Counted from the first letter of the stretch, positions 15,083 through 24,640 are shown. The stretch is DNA of 43,862 bases from Chitinophagaceae bacterium (GCA_022841365.1 JALHRP010000035.1:1-43862); one strand, 5' to 3'. Made by a program: numbers and translations. The notes: generated by a model from the sequence alone, not told the origin.

Positions 15083-18000
15083 TTACAACAACACTAATTT
15101 TTGAATGGCGGATTGTTTTTTTCCGTTAGAATCTTTTACTTCTAACTGATAAATATAAACGCCTCTGCCAATTTTCTGTCCGTAATCATCACGTCCGTCC
15201 CATTCAATTTCAAAAGAACGGTTTCCGTTATTATTTATTGTACGGTTGATTGATTTAACTACTTTACCTGAAACAGAGAATACACGAATCATCACCTGCA
15301 ACTGATCTCCCGGCCGGTTATGCTCAAACATAAATGTTGTTTTGGTCGTAAACGGATTGGGATAGTTATACACCCGTTCAATTTTGAGTTCTGCATCTTT
15401 CACCACCCTGAACTCCAGATTGTATTCACTGCTGTTGTTATGTACATCCCATGCTTTAACGGTTAAAAAATGTACACCTTCCGTTAACTGCGGCATTTGA
15501 AAACGCACCGATCCTTTTTGATAACTGTCTGTTTCCGCTTCGTAATAATCATTCAGTATAAAAAAGCGGCTGTTATCTCCATCCAGTGTTGCAATCAGAT
15601 CATGCCCTATACCTGTGCCAACTGTATTGATACCGCTTGAATCAAACAACTTCAGCAACAGTACAGGTGTTTCATTGGTAATGCCGCCATTTACAAACTT
15701 CTCATCCTGCAGATAAGCTTTTATCACCGGACCGGTTTGATCACTTGCAGGGTTATTACCTGCGCCACCAACTACAATCGTTGTCTCTGCTCCATTTCCG
15801 TCTTTTACACCATCCTCCGCATAATAACTGATTTTGCCGTTCCCAAATTGATAATTGATGTCTTTGGGAACAACAAAGGTGAAGCTGAACTTGCCATTGA
15901 TTACTTTTGCTTTGCCTTTAAAAAGAATATTCTGTTGCTGATTAAAGTTGATAATTACACTGCCTGCATCGTTCCCAAATGTTTTTACAGGTTGAACTTT
16001 ATCAAAAATCACCGGGTATACGTTCCCGTTAAATTGAGTTAGTAAATTACCTGATGCATCTGTTACTTCACCTTTAATAGTATAGAGATCCAATGCCTTT
16101 AATGTATCTGCTCCTGCAGGCTGATTATTGATGCTTGTTGTTTTTACTTTTAAAACAGGATAAGCAAGACGAACAGCAGGATCGCCCAGCAACGTAAACT
16201 TTCTGTTATTAATTACATCACCAAAGTTGAGATAGGTAAAATTTTTAGCTTGTTTGATGGCTTCGCCTAAAGATGGAAACAAACCGTTTGCCTGTTGCGT
16301 TAATGCCAGCTGAAAATAATTATTGTTGATGATGCGGTTGCTGAACGCAAATACAACACGGGTGGTTGTCATTAGGGCAATAGCGCCTGTGCGTTCCCGT
16401 AATAAAATATTCTCGCCAATAGAATTAACCGATGGATTATCATACGGAGCAAAATCGCAGGTAGCAGTAATAAATAACGGAAGACGGTTGGGGTTACTCC
16501 AGCTGTTAACCATATCCTGATCAAGAATAGCTTCGCCTGCCAGTCTTCTAAAACCACCATGACCGCTGTAGTTCCAGATTAAAGTACCGGCAAATATTTT
16601 ACTGTTGATGGCCTGATTTACTTCGGGGTAACGGCTCCCGCCGCTTCCGCTTTGCTGGCGATATGCATCCAGATAAATTTTTGACAGATTAAAAGTTTTG
16701 TTTTGCTGTATCACCTGTGCATGCAGCTCGGCATCATCGAGGTGTATATTGTTATCTTCATCATCGGCTACAAGTGTTACATCATTTCGCCAGGGACCAA
16801 AACTTTCTTTTGCATGATAGCGTATAATTTTATCTACCACAGCCGCCGCTTCCTGTACATTTTTTGCAGGAATTCGACCCACACCAATATCCAGCAAACT
16901 AACCGGAAACTGTTGATTGATATCATCCGCATCATCCAGCAAACCAAAAAAATCGTCGCTTGTATAGGTAGATAAGGGATCGAGAGATGCATCACTTTCA
17001 TAACAGGGAACCAGATTGGTATTTCCGTTTACCCTGTTTAAATAATCGTACGATGCATCGCCCATCAATAATAAATAACGGGGACGTTTTGTTGTATCGC
17101 TGCCTGCTTTATCGTAATACATCTTTACAAAATCTCGAAGAGCAGTGGGGTCGGGTGTACCGGATGAAAATTCATGATACACCTGCTCTGTGGTTACAAC
17201 TGCAACACTTAAACCCTGGTTTTGACGATGCCATGTTGCCAAGCGCTGCGCCTCACTTAACAAAGAAGAATGTGTGATAATTAAATAATTAACAGGTGCA
17301 GAATTATGCAGATTTTGATTGTCTACTCTTCCGCCCGGTTCCGGAACAGGAAATCCCTGATTATTAAATGCCACATACTCACGGAGACGATCAGCCGTAT
17401 TACTGAACCTGCGTTCAGATGCAACCTGTTCTCCTGTTATATTGATGGGTTGCTGTGGATTTGTAACATCCCATACCATAGTATTTGCAGCGGCAGATTG
17501 CAAACGGAATTCTGCAATATTGCCTGCTCCTACTGAAGTCCAGTCGCTGAACAGTAATTGATCAACACCTGCCATACTCAGTTGCCGTACCGGAAATAAT
17601 TCAAACCAGTTGAGCCATCCCTGTGCATTTACACTACCGGGCTGGTAATTGTATTGCAGGTTAATGGTTGATTGAGCAGAAGAAAACATTGCCTGCAACT
17701 GATGAGGAAAAGCAACAGGATCATAAGTACCCGTTCCTACAGCCGGTACAATATGCGTTGCTGCTGTATTATTATTGAAACGGATTGTAAACGAACCCGG
17801 CGCTCCGTTGCTTCTTGATGCTACATTTGAAACAAGCTGCACAGGTGCAGCAGTGAGCAAGTTGGGAAAATTTAATACAAACGTTTTAGACAATGACCTT
17901 CCCGGTATATTGCTGAACTCTTCTCCAAACCATTCTTTTCCGCTTTTTAAAAAATTAAGACTGTCCAGTTCATAAAAATAACGATCTCTGAAAGTTGTAA

Positions 18001-18493
18001 CCAACTGATTGGGGTTAGATACACTGGCCTTGTTTTGAATCCGAAGTCCGGTTCCTTCTATACTGATAAAAAAATAAGATTCGCCGGCGTACAGATTTTT
18101 TTGGTGATGAAATGTTTGATTTAGAGAATCTTTTATCCAGCTATGCGGCCCGTTGGCATAAAACAAAAAATAATCATTGCCGCTGAATATTCCATCACCG
18201 CCATCAAACATCATCAGCGCATTTTCAACCAAATCATCTGCCCGTTGTACATTGTTTGCTTCAGGCAGCATTTGTCCGCCATTGCCAAAAAGCCGGATGC
18301 TGTTGCTTGAAAGATTGGTTGTGCTGATACCAAGCCTTTGTAAAAAAGCAGCATCTACTTTATACACAGCAGCTTTTTTTATAGATATTTTATACCAGCT
18401 CCCCGTTGACAAAACAGAATTGCTGCGATAGCTGCGCTGGGCAGTACCAAAGAAAAAAGAACAGCAGCATATTAGCAGCCAGGCGTAACGCAT
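15083..18493 (-). CDS. porU: Type IX secretion C-terminal signal peptidase PorU
   Basis: A 1136-residue gingipain-like (C25) cysteine protease that removes the sorting domain from T9SS cargo and links the cargo to the cell surface. The signal peptide is at residues 1-18. After a beta-rich N-terminal half, the caspase-like domain (about 400-790) shows the catalytic His645 in NYSGHGGF and Cys679 in ITATCDFAPYDNP. The C-terminus (about 1035-1136) carries a CTD-like domain with YNYPNPF and GRGVYIYQLEV, which PorU itself retains. It is transcribed with porV and is divergent from gldJ; a TATATTTG box lies upstream. Confidence 0.95.
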   Translation of the reverse strand: MRYAWLLICCCSFFFGTAQRSYRSNSVLSTGSWYKISIKKAAVYKVDAAFLQRLGISTTNLSSNSIRLFGNGGQMLPEANNVQRADDLVENALMMFDGGDGIFSGNDYFLFYANGPHSWIKDSLNQTFHHQKNLYAGESYFFISIEGTGLRIQNKASVSNPNQLVTTFRDRYFYELDSLNFLKSGKEWFGEEFSNIPGRSLSKTFVLNFPNLLTAAPVQLVSNVASRSNGAPGSFTIRFNNNTAATHIVPAVGTGTYDPVAFPHQLQAMFSSAQSTINLQYNYQPGSVNAQGWLNWFELFPVRQLSMAGVDQLLFSDWTSVGAGNIAEFRLQSAAANTMVWDVTNPQQPINITGEQVASERRFSNTADRLREYVAFNNQGFPVPEPGGRVDNQNLHNSAPVNYLIITHSSLLSEAQRLATWHRQNQGLSVAVVTTEQVYHEFSSGTPDPTALRDFVKMYYDKAGSDTTKRPRYLLLMGDASYDYLNRVNGNTNLVPCYESDASLDPLSTYTSDDFFGLLDDADDINQQFPVSLLDIGVGRIPAKNVQEAAAVVDKIIRYHAKESFGPWRNDVTLVADDEDNNIHLDDAELHAQVIQQNKTFNLSKIYLDAYRQQSGSGGSRYPEVNQAINSKIFAGTLIWNYSGHGGFRRLAGEAILDQDMVNSWSNPNRLPLFITATCDFAPYDNPSVNSIGENILLRERTGAIALMTTTRVVFAFSNRIINNNYFQLALTQQANGLFPSLGEAIKQAKNFTYLNFGDVINNRKFTLLGDPAVRLAYPVLKVKTTSINNQPAGADTLKALDLYTIKGEVTDASGNLLTQFNGNVYPVIFDKVQPVKTFGNDAGSVIINFNQQQNILFKGKAKVINGKFSFTFVVPKDINYQFGNGKISYYAEDGVKDGNGAETTIVVGGAGNNPASDQTGPVIKAYLQDEKFVNGGITNETPVLLLKLFDSSGINTVGTGIGHDLIATLDGDNSRFFILNDYYEAETDSYQKGSVRFQMPQLTEGVHFLTVKAWDVHNNSSEYNLEFRVVKDAELKIERVYNYPNPFTTKTTFMFEHNRPGDQLQVMIRVFSVSGKVVKSINRTINNNGNRSFEIEWDGRDDYGQKIGRGVYIYQLEVKDSNGKKQSAIQKLVLL

Positions 18494-18507
18494 AATTAGG
18501 AGAAGAA

Positions 18508-18515
18508 CAAATATA
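18508..18515 (-). promoter_or_regulatory. Putative -7 box for porU-porV
   Basis: On the minus strand this reads TATATTTG, matching TAnnTTTG, 14 bases before the porU ATG. No clear TTTG lies 19-20 bases upstream, so confidence is moderate. The 270-base porU/gldJ spacer thus holds divergent promoters. Confidence 0.4.
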
Positions 18516-18700
18516 CCTGAATTCAGTTGTTGATATCAGTATACGTTTCCTGTTAAAAGAGAATCGTTTTAATCGGTTTGCTGCATCACTTCGTAATTCT
18601 ACGGCATACTAAGCAGAAATACTAAAAATGGTCAGTTGAACGTTTAATTCTTCGATATTTCCAAAAGAAAAACCTATGTTTGTCATCACCTCAATCAAAA

Positions 18701-18732
18701 TTTGGGGCGATAAATCCAATACAATATTTTTG
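18701..18732 (+). promoter_or_regulatory. Promoter of gldJ
   Basis: TTTG (18701-18704), a 20-base spacer and TATTTTTG (18725-18732) form a perfect match to the Bacteroidota TTTG-N19/20-TAnnTTTG promoter. The ATG at 18764 follows, giving a leader of about 25 bases. Confidence 0.7.
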
Positions 18733-18763
18733 AACTTCACTCGTTAACTATCAAAACGAAAAG

Positions 18764-20311
18764 ATGAAAAACCTTTTCCGCATTCAAAATCTGGGTATCC
18801 TTTTAATCGGTGCCACACTTATTACTTCTTGTAACATCTTTAAAAAGAAACCGGAAAAATCTTCCAGTACGGGTTGGACGTATAATGACCCCAATGGAAA
18901 CGGATTTCGTGTTTCAAAAGAAAAAGAACAAAAAACAGGCCCCGGTCTGGTGTTTGTTGAAGGCGGTACCTTTACCATGGGTGCTAATGAAGAAGATGTG
19001 ATGCGTGACTGGAATAATGTTCCACGCCGTGTTACAGTTGCTTCCTTTTACATGGATGAAACCGAAGTGGCCAACGTTCACTACCGTGAATATCTCTATT
19101 GGCTGAACCGTGTATTCATGGATACAGCCATCACCAACCGTGCATTACCGGATACACTTTGCTGGCGCAGTGAGCTTGCTTACAACGAGCCTTATGTAGA
19201 GTATTATTTCCGTCATCCTTCCTACAATTTATATCCTGTAGTGGGCGTAAGCTGGAAACAGGCGTATGATTATTGCCTTTGGCGCAGTGACCGTGTAAAC
19301 GAAAATATTCTTTACGAAAAAGGGATTACCAATAAAAAAGCAGAACTGCAGAAACAAATGCAGGGCGGCGGACAGGATAATTTTAATACAAAAGCATATT
19401 TATTGGGCGAGTATCAGGCAACTCCCGGAAAAAATATTAAGAACTATAAAGATCCTATTACCAAACAGGCTCCTACCAACATCAGCTTTGAAGAAGGATT
19501 GATTTTACCTGATTACAGATTACCTTCTGAAGCAGAATGGGAATATGCAGCATATGGTTATGTAGCTCAAAACCCCAATCCACGTAAAAGCGAAAAGCGC
19601 CGTGGTGAGGAATTGATTGCAAACAAACAGGTATATCCATGGGCACAAAATGTAAATGGTTTGCGTGATGCACGCCGCAGTACATGGCAGGGTCAGTTTC
19701 TTGCCAACTTTAAAAGAGGTGCAGGTGATAACATGGGTGTTGCAGGTGGTTTAAACGACCGTGCTGTTATTACCGGTCCAATCAAATCGTTCTATCCAAA
19801 TGGTTTTGGATTATATAATATGGCCGGTAATGTAAGTGAGTGGGTAGCTGATGTGTACAGACCACTTACACCAACTGATGGTGATGATTTCAACTATTTC
19901 CGTGGTAACAATTTTCAACGTATAGATTTGAGTACAGGAAAGGCTGAAAGAGATTCAATGGGCCGTATTAAGTACCGTAATGAAACAGAAGAAGAAGTAA
20001 AAAACCGCAGGAACTATCAGAAAGGATATGTAATTGATTATCTCGATGGTGATTCTTTAAGTGCTGTACAATACGGATACGGTGTAACTACTTTAGTAAG
20101 TGATAAGAGTCGTGTATATAAAGGTGGTAGCTGGAACGACCGTGCTTATTGGTTAACTCCCGGAAGCCGTCGTTTCCTTGAAGAAGATCAAAGCAGTTCT
20201 ATGATTGGTTTCCGTTGTGCAATGACAAGATATGGAAGCCAGGAAGGTAACGGAAGAAAAACCGGTAACTGGTTCGAGAAGAGAAAGCAAAACAACCGTA
20301 AAAGAAACTAA
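18764..20311 (+). CDS. gldJ: Gliding motility / type IX secretion lipoprotein GldJ
   Basis: A 515-residue lipoprotein with lipobox ITSC (Cys23). Residues about 55-500 form a formylglycine-generating-enzyme-like (FGE-sulfatase) domain: LVFVEGGTFTMGANEED, VASFYMDETEVANVHYREY, a central YRLPSEAEWEYAAYG, GLYNMAGNVSEWVADVY and a C-terminal KGGSWNDRAYWLTPGSRR with IGFRCAM. GldJ and GldK share this fold; the catalytic cysteines of true FGE are not expected to work here. I call GldJ because of length and position next to porU-porV and close to murF, as in Flavobacterium. GldJ stabilises GldK and is needed for helical track formation. The C-terminal tail is Lys/Arg/Asn-rich. Confidence 0.9.
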   Translation: MKNLFRIQNLGILLIGATLITSCNIFKKKPEKSSSTGWTYNDPNGNGFRVSKEKEQKTGPGLVFVEGGTFTMGANEEDVMRDWNNVPRRVTVASFYMDETEVANVHYREYLYWLNRVFMDTAITNRALPDTLCWRSELAYNEPYVEYYFRHPSYNLYPVVGVSWKQAYDYCLWRSDRVNENILYEKGITNKKAELQKQMQGGGQDNFNTKAYLLGEYQATPGKNIKNYKDPITKQAPTNISFEEGLILPDYRLPSEAEWEYAAYGYVAQNPNPRKSEKRRGEELIANKQVYPWAQNVNGLRDARRSTWQGQFLANFKRGAGDNMGVAGGLNDRAVITGPIKSFYPNGFGLYNMAGNVSEWVADVYRPLTPTDGDDFNYFRGNNFQRIDLSTGKAERDSMGRIKYRNETEEEVKNRRNYQKGYVIDYLDGDSLSAVQYGYGVTTLVSDKSRVYKGGSWNDRAYWLTPGSRRFLEEDQSSSMIGFRCAMTRYGSQEGNGRKTGNWFEKRKQNNRKRN

Positions 20312-20333
20312 ATCAAAACATACTGAAATAAGA

Positions 20334-20358
20334 AAGCCTCCAAATTGGAGGCTTTTTT
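20334..20358 (+). terminator. Rho-independent terminator after gldJ
   Basis: AAGCCTCC (20334-20341) and GGAGGCTT (20347-20354) form an 8-bp GC-rich stem with a 5-base loop followed by T-run. It lies 22 bases after the gldJ stop and also before the convergent barrel gene's stop. Confidence 0.88.
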
Positions 20359-20376
20359 GTTTATATCATGTTGCAG

Positions 20377-21015
20377 TTAAAACTGAAATCTTAATCCGGC
20401 ACCTATTGAAAGAACACCTAAATTAATATTTGTGGTTTTATCTTTTATACGACCCCAGGTTTTATCTGCATTAATTTCAAAGCGGATATTATTGTTTAAT
20501 CTAAAGTCAAATCCGGCTCCTGTAATAACACCGGGTTGTCTTTTAGAATAATCTATTTGTTTTGTTGATCCGTTAACACTGTTGGTTATGGTTGACTCTT
20601 CACGATGAAACAAAAAGCCCGGTCCAAGCTTTACATTAAAGTTGATGTCTTTTTTATCTCCAACAGGAATAAAACGCTGATAGCTGATACCTGCAAATGA
20701 AGTGTTCACCAGAGATTTACGGTTATTTCCGCTGATCTTATTCTCAGCTTTTGAACCAAATCTTGAGTACACAAGCGCCAAGGCATCTTTTTCAGTAACA
20801 AAATATCCTATTTGCAGAGTCTGGTTTCCACCACGGTTCAAACGGCCAAAATGCTTTTGACCATCCGCATCCAATTCGCCCGGCAACGGATTTAAACGTT
20901 GAGCGTAACCTCCGCCCAAACGAAAAAAGATGGAATTTTTTTCGGCATCATTGTCCTGTGCCATTGAAAACAATGCGGGTACAGAAAACCCCATCAGAAG
21001 TATTAATTTTCTCAT
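20377..21015 (-). CDS. Outer-membrane beta-barrel protein, function unknown
   Basis: About 212 residues. The frame extends to 21081, but MRKLILLMGFSVPALFSMAQD at 21015 is a typical signal peptide and is the likely start. The mature protein is a run of alternating strands (FFRLGGGYAQRL, TLQIGYFVTEKDALALVYSRFG, FAGISYQRFIPVG) ending in LGVLSIGAGLRFQF, with the terminal Phe typical of BAM-inserted barrels. It resembles small 8-stranded OmpW/OmpA-like barrels (PorT-like/OMP_b-brl). It lies between gldJ and murF on the opposite strand. No specific function can be given. Confidence 0.8.
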   Translation of the reverse strand: MRKLILLMGFSVPALFSMAQDNDAEKNSIFFRLGGGYAQRLNPLPGELDADGQKHFGRLNRGGNQTLQIGYFVTEKDALALVYSRFGSKAENKISGNNRKSLVNTSFAGISYQRFIPVGDKKDINFNVKLGPGFLFHREESTITNSVNGSTKQIDYSKRQPGVITGAGFDFRLNNNIRFEINADKTWGRIKDKTTNINLGVLSIGAGLRFQF

Positions 21016-21149
21016 AAACATAGTTTTTTTGCAGTGCGAATATAATTGGAAACTAAACATGCCGTTGATCTTGTTTTTCACAAATTTTAAAACTTTGAAA
21101 AGGGCACCCGAAATAAAAAACCGATTCTTTCTGCTTCACCCCTTGTAAT

Positions 21150-21157
21150 TATCTTTG
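21150..21157 (+). promoter_or_regulatory. Putative -7 box for murF
   Basis: TATCTTTG matches TAnnTTTG and ends 4 bases before the murF ATG, so the leader would be extremely short. No clean TTTG lies at the expected upstream spacing. Confidence 0.4.
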
Positions 21158-21161
21158 AACC

Positions 21162-22436
21162 ATGCAAATTGAAGAACTGTATTCCATCTATTTAAAGTAC
21201 CCAAACGTTCAAACCGATACACGTAAATTAAGTGCCGGAGACCTCTTTTTTGCCTTAAAAGGCGAGCATTATAACGGCAATTTATTTGCGAAAAAGGCGC
21301 TGGAGCAAGGTGCTGCTTATGCAGTAATTGATGAGGATTTGCACGATCAGGATCCCCGACTGATCAAAGTTGATCATGTTTTAACCACATTGCAGCAGCT
21401 GGCACTCCATCACCGAAAACAGTTCAACATTCCTTTCCTTGCCATCACCGGAAGTAATGGTAAAACAACTACTAAAGAACTGATCCATGCAGTGCTTTCC
21501 TCTACTTATAAAACATCTACTACCGAGGGAAATCTCAACAACCATATCGGAGTTCCTTTAACCATACTGAAAATTAAACCCGACACCGAGATAGCAGTAA
21601 TTGAAATGGGTGCTAATCATCAAAAGGAAATTGCCTCTTATTGCAGTTATACCCTGCCCGACTTCGGACTTATTAATAATTGCGGAAAAGCCCACCTGGA
21701 GGGCTTTGGCGGCATTGAAGGTGTTAGAAAAGGAAAGGGAGAATTGTACGATTTTATCCGGGGCACCAATGGAACTATTTTTATTAATACAGATTATGAT
21801 TACCTGCGGGAAATGAGCAGGGGTATCAGCAATCAAATTACCTACGGTACAAAAAACGCAGAAACAACGGGTAGTCTTATTGAGAGTGAACCGTTCCTGA
21901 AAGTAGAAATCAGCAGCAAATCATTGAATGGACCTGTACACACACAATTGGTAGGTGATTATAATTTACCCAATGTTCTGGCTGCAGTAAGTGCAGGCAT
22001 CCATTTCAATGTGCCGGCAAAAAACATTAAAGAAGCAATAGAAAATTATATCCCTTCCAACAGCCGCTCACAACTGATTCAACAGGGTACCAACAGCATT
22101 ATTCTGGATGCTTATAATGCAAACCCCAGCAGTATGAAGGCAGCCATTGAAAATTTTGCCCGGTTACATGCACCGCAAAAAGTAGTGATGCTGGGCGGTA
22201 TGGCCGAAATGGGAGAAGCAAGTCTGGAAGAACACCGGGCTGTTGTTGATTTGCTCAGTCAATACCCATGGCACGCAGTGGTATTGGTAGGAGGTGATTT
22301 TGGTAAAATTGAACATTCGTACAGCTATTTTCAAACAGCTGCAGAAGCAAAAAACTGGCTGCAATTACAGAAGCTGAATCATACACATATCCTTATAAAA
22401 GGATCCAGAAGTATGAAAATGGAAGAAGTTTTATAA
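21162..22436 (+). CDS. murF: UDP-N-acetylmuramoyl-tripeptide--D-alanyl-D-alanine ligase
   Basis: A 424-residue cytoplasmic Mur ligase that adds D-Ala-D-Ala to UDP-MurNAc-tripeptide. N-terminal substrate-recognition domain: TDTRKLSAGDLFFALKGEHYNG. ATP site: AITGSNGKTTTKE (95-106). The catalytic EMGANHQKEI and the intact C-terminal MurF motif DAYNANPSSMKAA are present. This contrasts with the MurF half of the fusion at 33736, which has lost parts of these motifs, so this gene is likely the working MurF. It sits two genes from gldJ, as in other gliding Bacteroidota. A weak hairpin follows (22449-22471). Confidence 0.95.
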   Translation: MQIEELYSIYLKYPNVQTDTRKLSAGDLFFALKGEHYNGNLFAKKALEQGAAYAVIDEDLHDQDPRLIKVDHVLTTLQQLALHHRKQFNIPFLAITGSNGKTTTKELIHAVLSSTYKTSTTEGNLNNHIGVPLTILKIKPDTEIAVIEMGANHQKEIASYCSYTLPDFGLINNCGKAHLEGFGGIEGVRKGKGELYDFIRGTNGTIFINTDYDYLREMSRGISNQITYGTKNAETTGSLIESEPFLKVEISSKSLNGPVHTQLVGDYNLPNVLAAVSAGIHFNVPAKNIKEAIENYIPSNSRSQLIQQGTNSIILDAYNANPSSMKAAIENFARLHAPQKVVMLGGMAEMGEASLEEHRAVVDLLSQYPWHAVVLVGGDFGKIEHSYSYFQTAAEAKNWLQLQKLNHTHILIKGSRSMKMEEVL

Positions 22437-22448
22437 TAAAGTTTGGAT

Positions 22449-22471
22449 ATACCGATAATAACGGTATTTTT
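22449..22471 (+). terminator. Weak possible terminator after murF
   Basis: ATACCG (22449-22454) and CGGTAT (22462-22467) form a 6-bp stem with a 7-base A/T loop, followed by TTTT. It is short, but begins 12 bases after the murF stop and is the only candidate before the next gene. Confidence 0.4.
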
Positions 22472-22594
22472 ACGGTTACTCTCTCCTCATATCCTTATTG
22501 AGAAATCTCTCTTTCAATCTCCTTTGTTGATCCTGTTTCCGATCCTTTGAAACGAGCCGTTAAATTAATCTGTTCACTTATTTAATGGTCTTTC

Positions 22595-23656
22595 ATGAAA
22601 AAAAGTACGCTTTTTGTTTTATTGTTAATTGTATGTTCTCAGGCAATGTCTCAGGGTTGGCCTTTCCCAACTCCAAGACCACGCTGCAGTACAATGGTTT
22701 CTCCTAACTGTACAATCATTGCTGTTAATAATGGAGATTGGGAAAGTCCCGCTACATGGTCTCCTGCCAGAGTTCCGCTTCACAACGACATTGTTTGTAT
22801 TCCGGCAGGACGAATTGTACAGATAAATAATAAAGTATACAGTGCCCCCTCATCCTGCTCACCATTAATCATTGATCCGGTTGAAACCCCCAGTATATAT
22901 CTTTTCATTTGCGGTACACTCCAATTCAAGGCAGGAGGAAAAATGCATTTGGGAAATATGGGTTTTATTCAGGTGTATGCGCCCACGGGTATCATTACAG
23001 CCGCCAGCGGTAATTCAGATTTAATCAATATGGGTTGCAATACTGTATGGGATGGAGATAATGATGTTGTTGGACCCTATGCTATTACTCCAACTGGTGG
23101 TGGCCCGGGTGTGTTACCGGTTAGTTTTGATTTCGTAAAAGCAGAACAGAAACAGCCTTTTAGTGTTCAGATAGACTGGGCTACTAATTATGAAGAAAAC
23201 AATACCGATTATATTATTCAAAGAAGTGCCGATCAACGAAGCTGGAGCACCATTGGTACAGTTCAGTCCGTTGGAAATGCAGCTACAAAAACAATTTACC
23301 GTTTCAATGATAACAGCCCGCTTGCAGGCAATAATTTTTACCGTATTAAACAGGTTGATACAGACGGCAGAACAGGTTTCTCAGAAATTGTACTGTTAAA
23401 TAATCAGGTAAGGAAAAACATCAGTGTGTACCCAAATCCTGCAGGATCTGTTGCACAGGTTTATTCAAAAAATTCATTTACTCAGGGACAGAGTCTGTTA
23501 TTGATTGATGCAAAAGGAAGCAGGGTAAAAACGTTTTTTGCCGCCGGCAAAAACACCCTTCAGCTTGATTTAGGTAATCTGCAGTCGGGCTTGTATCTAC
23601 TGCAATTGATTGAAAACGGAAGAGTGATTGAAAACACTTCGCTTATAAAACAGTAA
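22595..23656 (+). CDS. T9SS type A sorting-domain protein, small cargo
   Basis: A 353-residue secreted protein. The signal peptide ends in QAMSQG. The N-terminal domain contains GDWESPATWSPARVPLHNDIV and VQINN, the pattern seen in many Bacteroidota surface proteins with a short beta-solenoid or G8-like region, plus several Cys (RPRCSTM, SPNCTI, VCIPA, SSCSPL). A fibronectin-III-like module starts at LPVSFDFVKAE with IQRSADQRSW, and the CTD begins VYPNPAGS and ends GLYLLQL and a short basic tail. PorU would remove this CTD after export. The substrate or ligand is unknown. Confidence 0.88.
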   Translation: MKKSTLFVLLLIVCSQAMSQGWPFPTPRPRCSTMVSPNCTIIAVNNGDWESPATWSPARVPLHNDIVCIPAGRIVQINNKVYSAPSSCSPLIIDPVETPSIYLFICGTLQFKAGGKMHLGNMGFIQVYAPTGIITAASGNSDLINMGCNTVWDGDNDVVGPYAITPTGGGPGVLPVSFDFVKAEQKQPFSVQIDWATNYEENNTDYIIQRSADQRSWSTIGTVQSVGNAATKTIYRFNDNSPLAGNNFYRIKQVDTDGRTGFSEIVLLNNQVRKNISVYPNPAGSVAQVYSKNSFTQGQSLLLIDAKGSRVKTFFAAGKNTLQLDLGNLQSGLYLLQLIENGRVIENTSLIKQ

Positions 23657-23678
23657 AATAAAAACTCACTGTAGATGA

Positions 23679-23708
23679 TAGCTGCCTGAAAAGGCAGCTA
23701 TTTTTTTT
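23679..23708 (+). terminator. Rho-independent terminator after the small T9SS cargo gene
   Basis: TAGCTGCC (23679-23686) and GGCAGCTA (23693-23700), a 6-base loop and eight Ts. The stem includes the stop codon of the convergent mce gene (23698-23700). Confidence 0.9.
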
Positions 23709-24099
23709 CCTGGCATAATTCTACAAGCACTCCATTCGAAGATTTTGGATGAAGAAAGCAAACCAGTTTATTATCTGCCCCTTGTTTCGGTTGATCGTTC
23801 AGTAAAATAAATCCCTCACTTTGTAACCGTTTCATTTCAGCTTCTATGTCTGCCACTTCAAATGCGATGTGATGGATCCCTTCTCCTCTGCGTTCAATAT
23901 ACTTATCAATGGTACCTCCTGCCTGTGTGCTTTCCAGCAACTCCAGCTTTGTTTCACCTACTTGAAAAAAAGCAGTATTCACTTGTTCGCTTTCCACCTT
24001 TTCTGTTTTATAGCAAAATGTATTTAACAGCTTTTCAAATAACGGGATGGATACCGACAGGTCTTTCACCGCAAGACCAATATGCTCTATTTTTTGCAT
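23698..24099 (-). CDS. mce: Methylmalonyl-CoA epimerase
   Basis: A 133-residue vicinal-oxygen-chelate enzyme interconverting (2R)- and (2S)-methylmalonyl-CoA in propionate and succinate metabolism. MQKIEHIGLAVKDLS provides the first metal His (His6), GEGIHHIAFEVADIEAEM the second, and the C-terminal LHPKSSNGVLVELCQ the metal Glu. Length and the paired beta-alpha-beta-beta-beta repeats fit. Mutase genes are not in the window. The stop codon lies inside the terminator of the convergent cargo gene. Confidence 0.94.
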   Translation of the reverse strand: MQKIEHIGLAVKDLSVSIPLFEKLLNTFCYKTEKVESEQVNTAFFQVGETKLELLESTQAGGTIDKYIERRGEGIHHIAFEVADIEAEMKRLQSEGFILLNDQPKQGADNKLVCFLHPKSSNGVLVELCQEKK

Positions 24100-24256
24100 C
24101 GTCTTATTTTAAGGCAATTTACAACCATCGGGAATATCCGGAATCACTTACCGATAAATTAGCGGCGACTCCCGTTTCTTATTTATTTAATTTTACAGAC
24201 AAGAAGTCATACCGGTTGAACTGGTATGCAACTTGTTCTCTTTAAAAAAAACGATT

Positions 24257-24589
24257 ATGATTTTTGTAACCGATAAAGCAAAAGAAAAGGTAGCAACCCT
24301 CATGGAAAAAGCCAATGTAGGTGCAGATAATTCTTACTTTTTAAGGGTGAGCGTTGTTGGAGGAGGTTGCAGCGGGTTAAGTTATAAGCTTGATTTTGAC
24401 AATGAATCAAAGCCGAATGATCAGGTGTTTGAAGATAATGGGGTGAAGGTAGTAACTGACATGAAGAGTTTTTTATACCTCTATAATACTACGCTGGATT
24501 TCAGTGATGGCTTAAACGGAAAGGGGTTTCATTTTAATAACCCGAATGCAAGCCGTACCTGCGGGTGTGGTGAAAGTTTTGCAGTTTAA
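24257..24589 (+). CDS. IscA/SufA/HesB-type iron-sulfur cluster assembly protein
   Basis: A 110-residue A-type Fe-S carrier. The start MIFVTDKAKEKV at 24257 is chosen because the domain begins there; the frame extends 8 codons further. The three invariant cysteines are present: Cys38 in GGGCSGLSY, and Cys102 and Cys104 in RTCGCGESF. It binds Fe or a [2Fe-2S]/[4Fe-4S] cluster and passes it to client enzymes. No isc or suf operon partners lie beside it. It stands alone between mce (divergent) and a convergent cargo gene. Confidence 0.93.
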   Translation: MIFVTDKAKEKVATLMEKANVGADNSYFLRVSVVGGGCSGLSYKLDFDNESKPNDQVFEDNGVKVVTDMKSFLYLYNTTLDFSDGLNGKGFHFNNPNASRTCGCGESFAV

Positions 24590-24600
24590 TCAGTCAACAA

Positions 24601-24640
24601 TAAAAAAATAAAATCCCCTCCTTGGAGGGGATTTCTTCGC
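24601..24640. terminator. Bidirectional terminator between the IscA-type gene and the large cargo gene
   Basis: AAATCCCCTCC (24611-24621) and GGAGGGGATTT (24624-24634) form an 11-bp perfect stem. A T/A-rich run on the 5' side gives a strong T-tract on the minus strand, and TTTCTT follows on the plus strand. It separates convergent genes whose stops are at 24589 and 24657. Confidence 0.88.
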
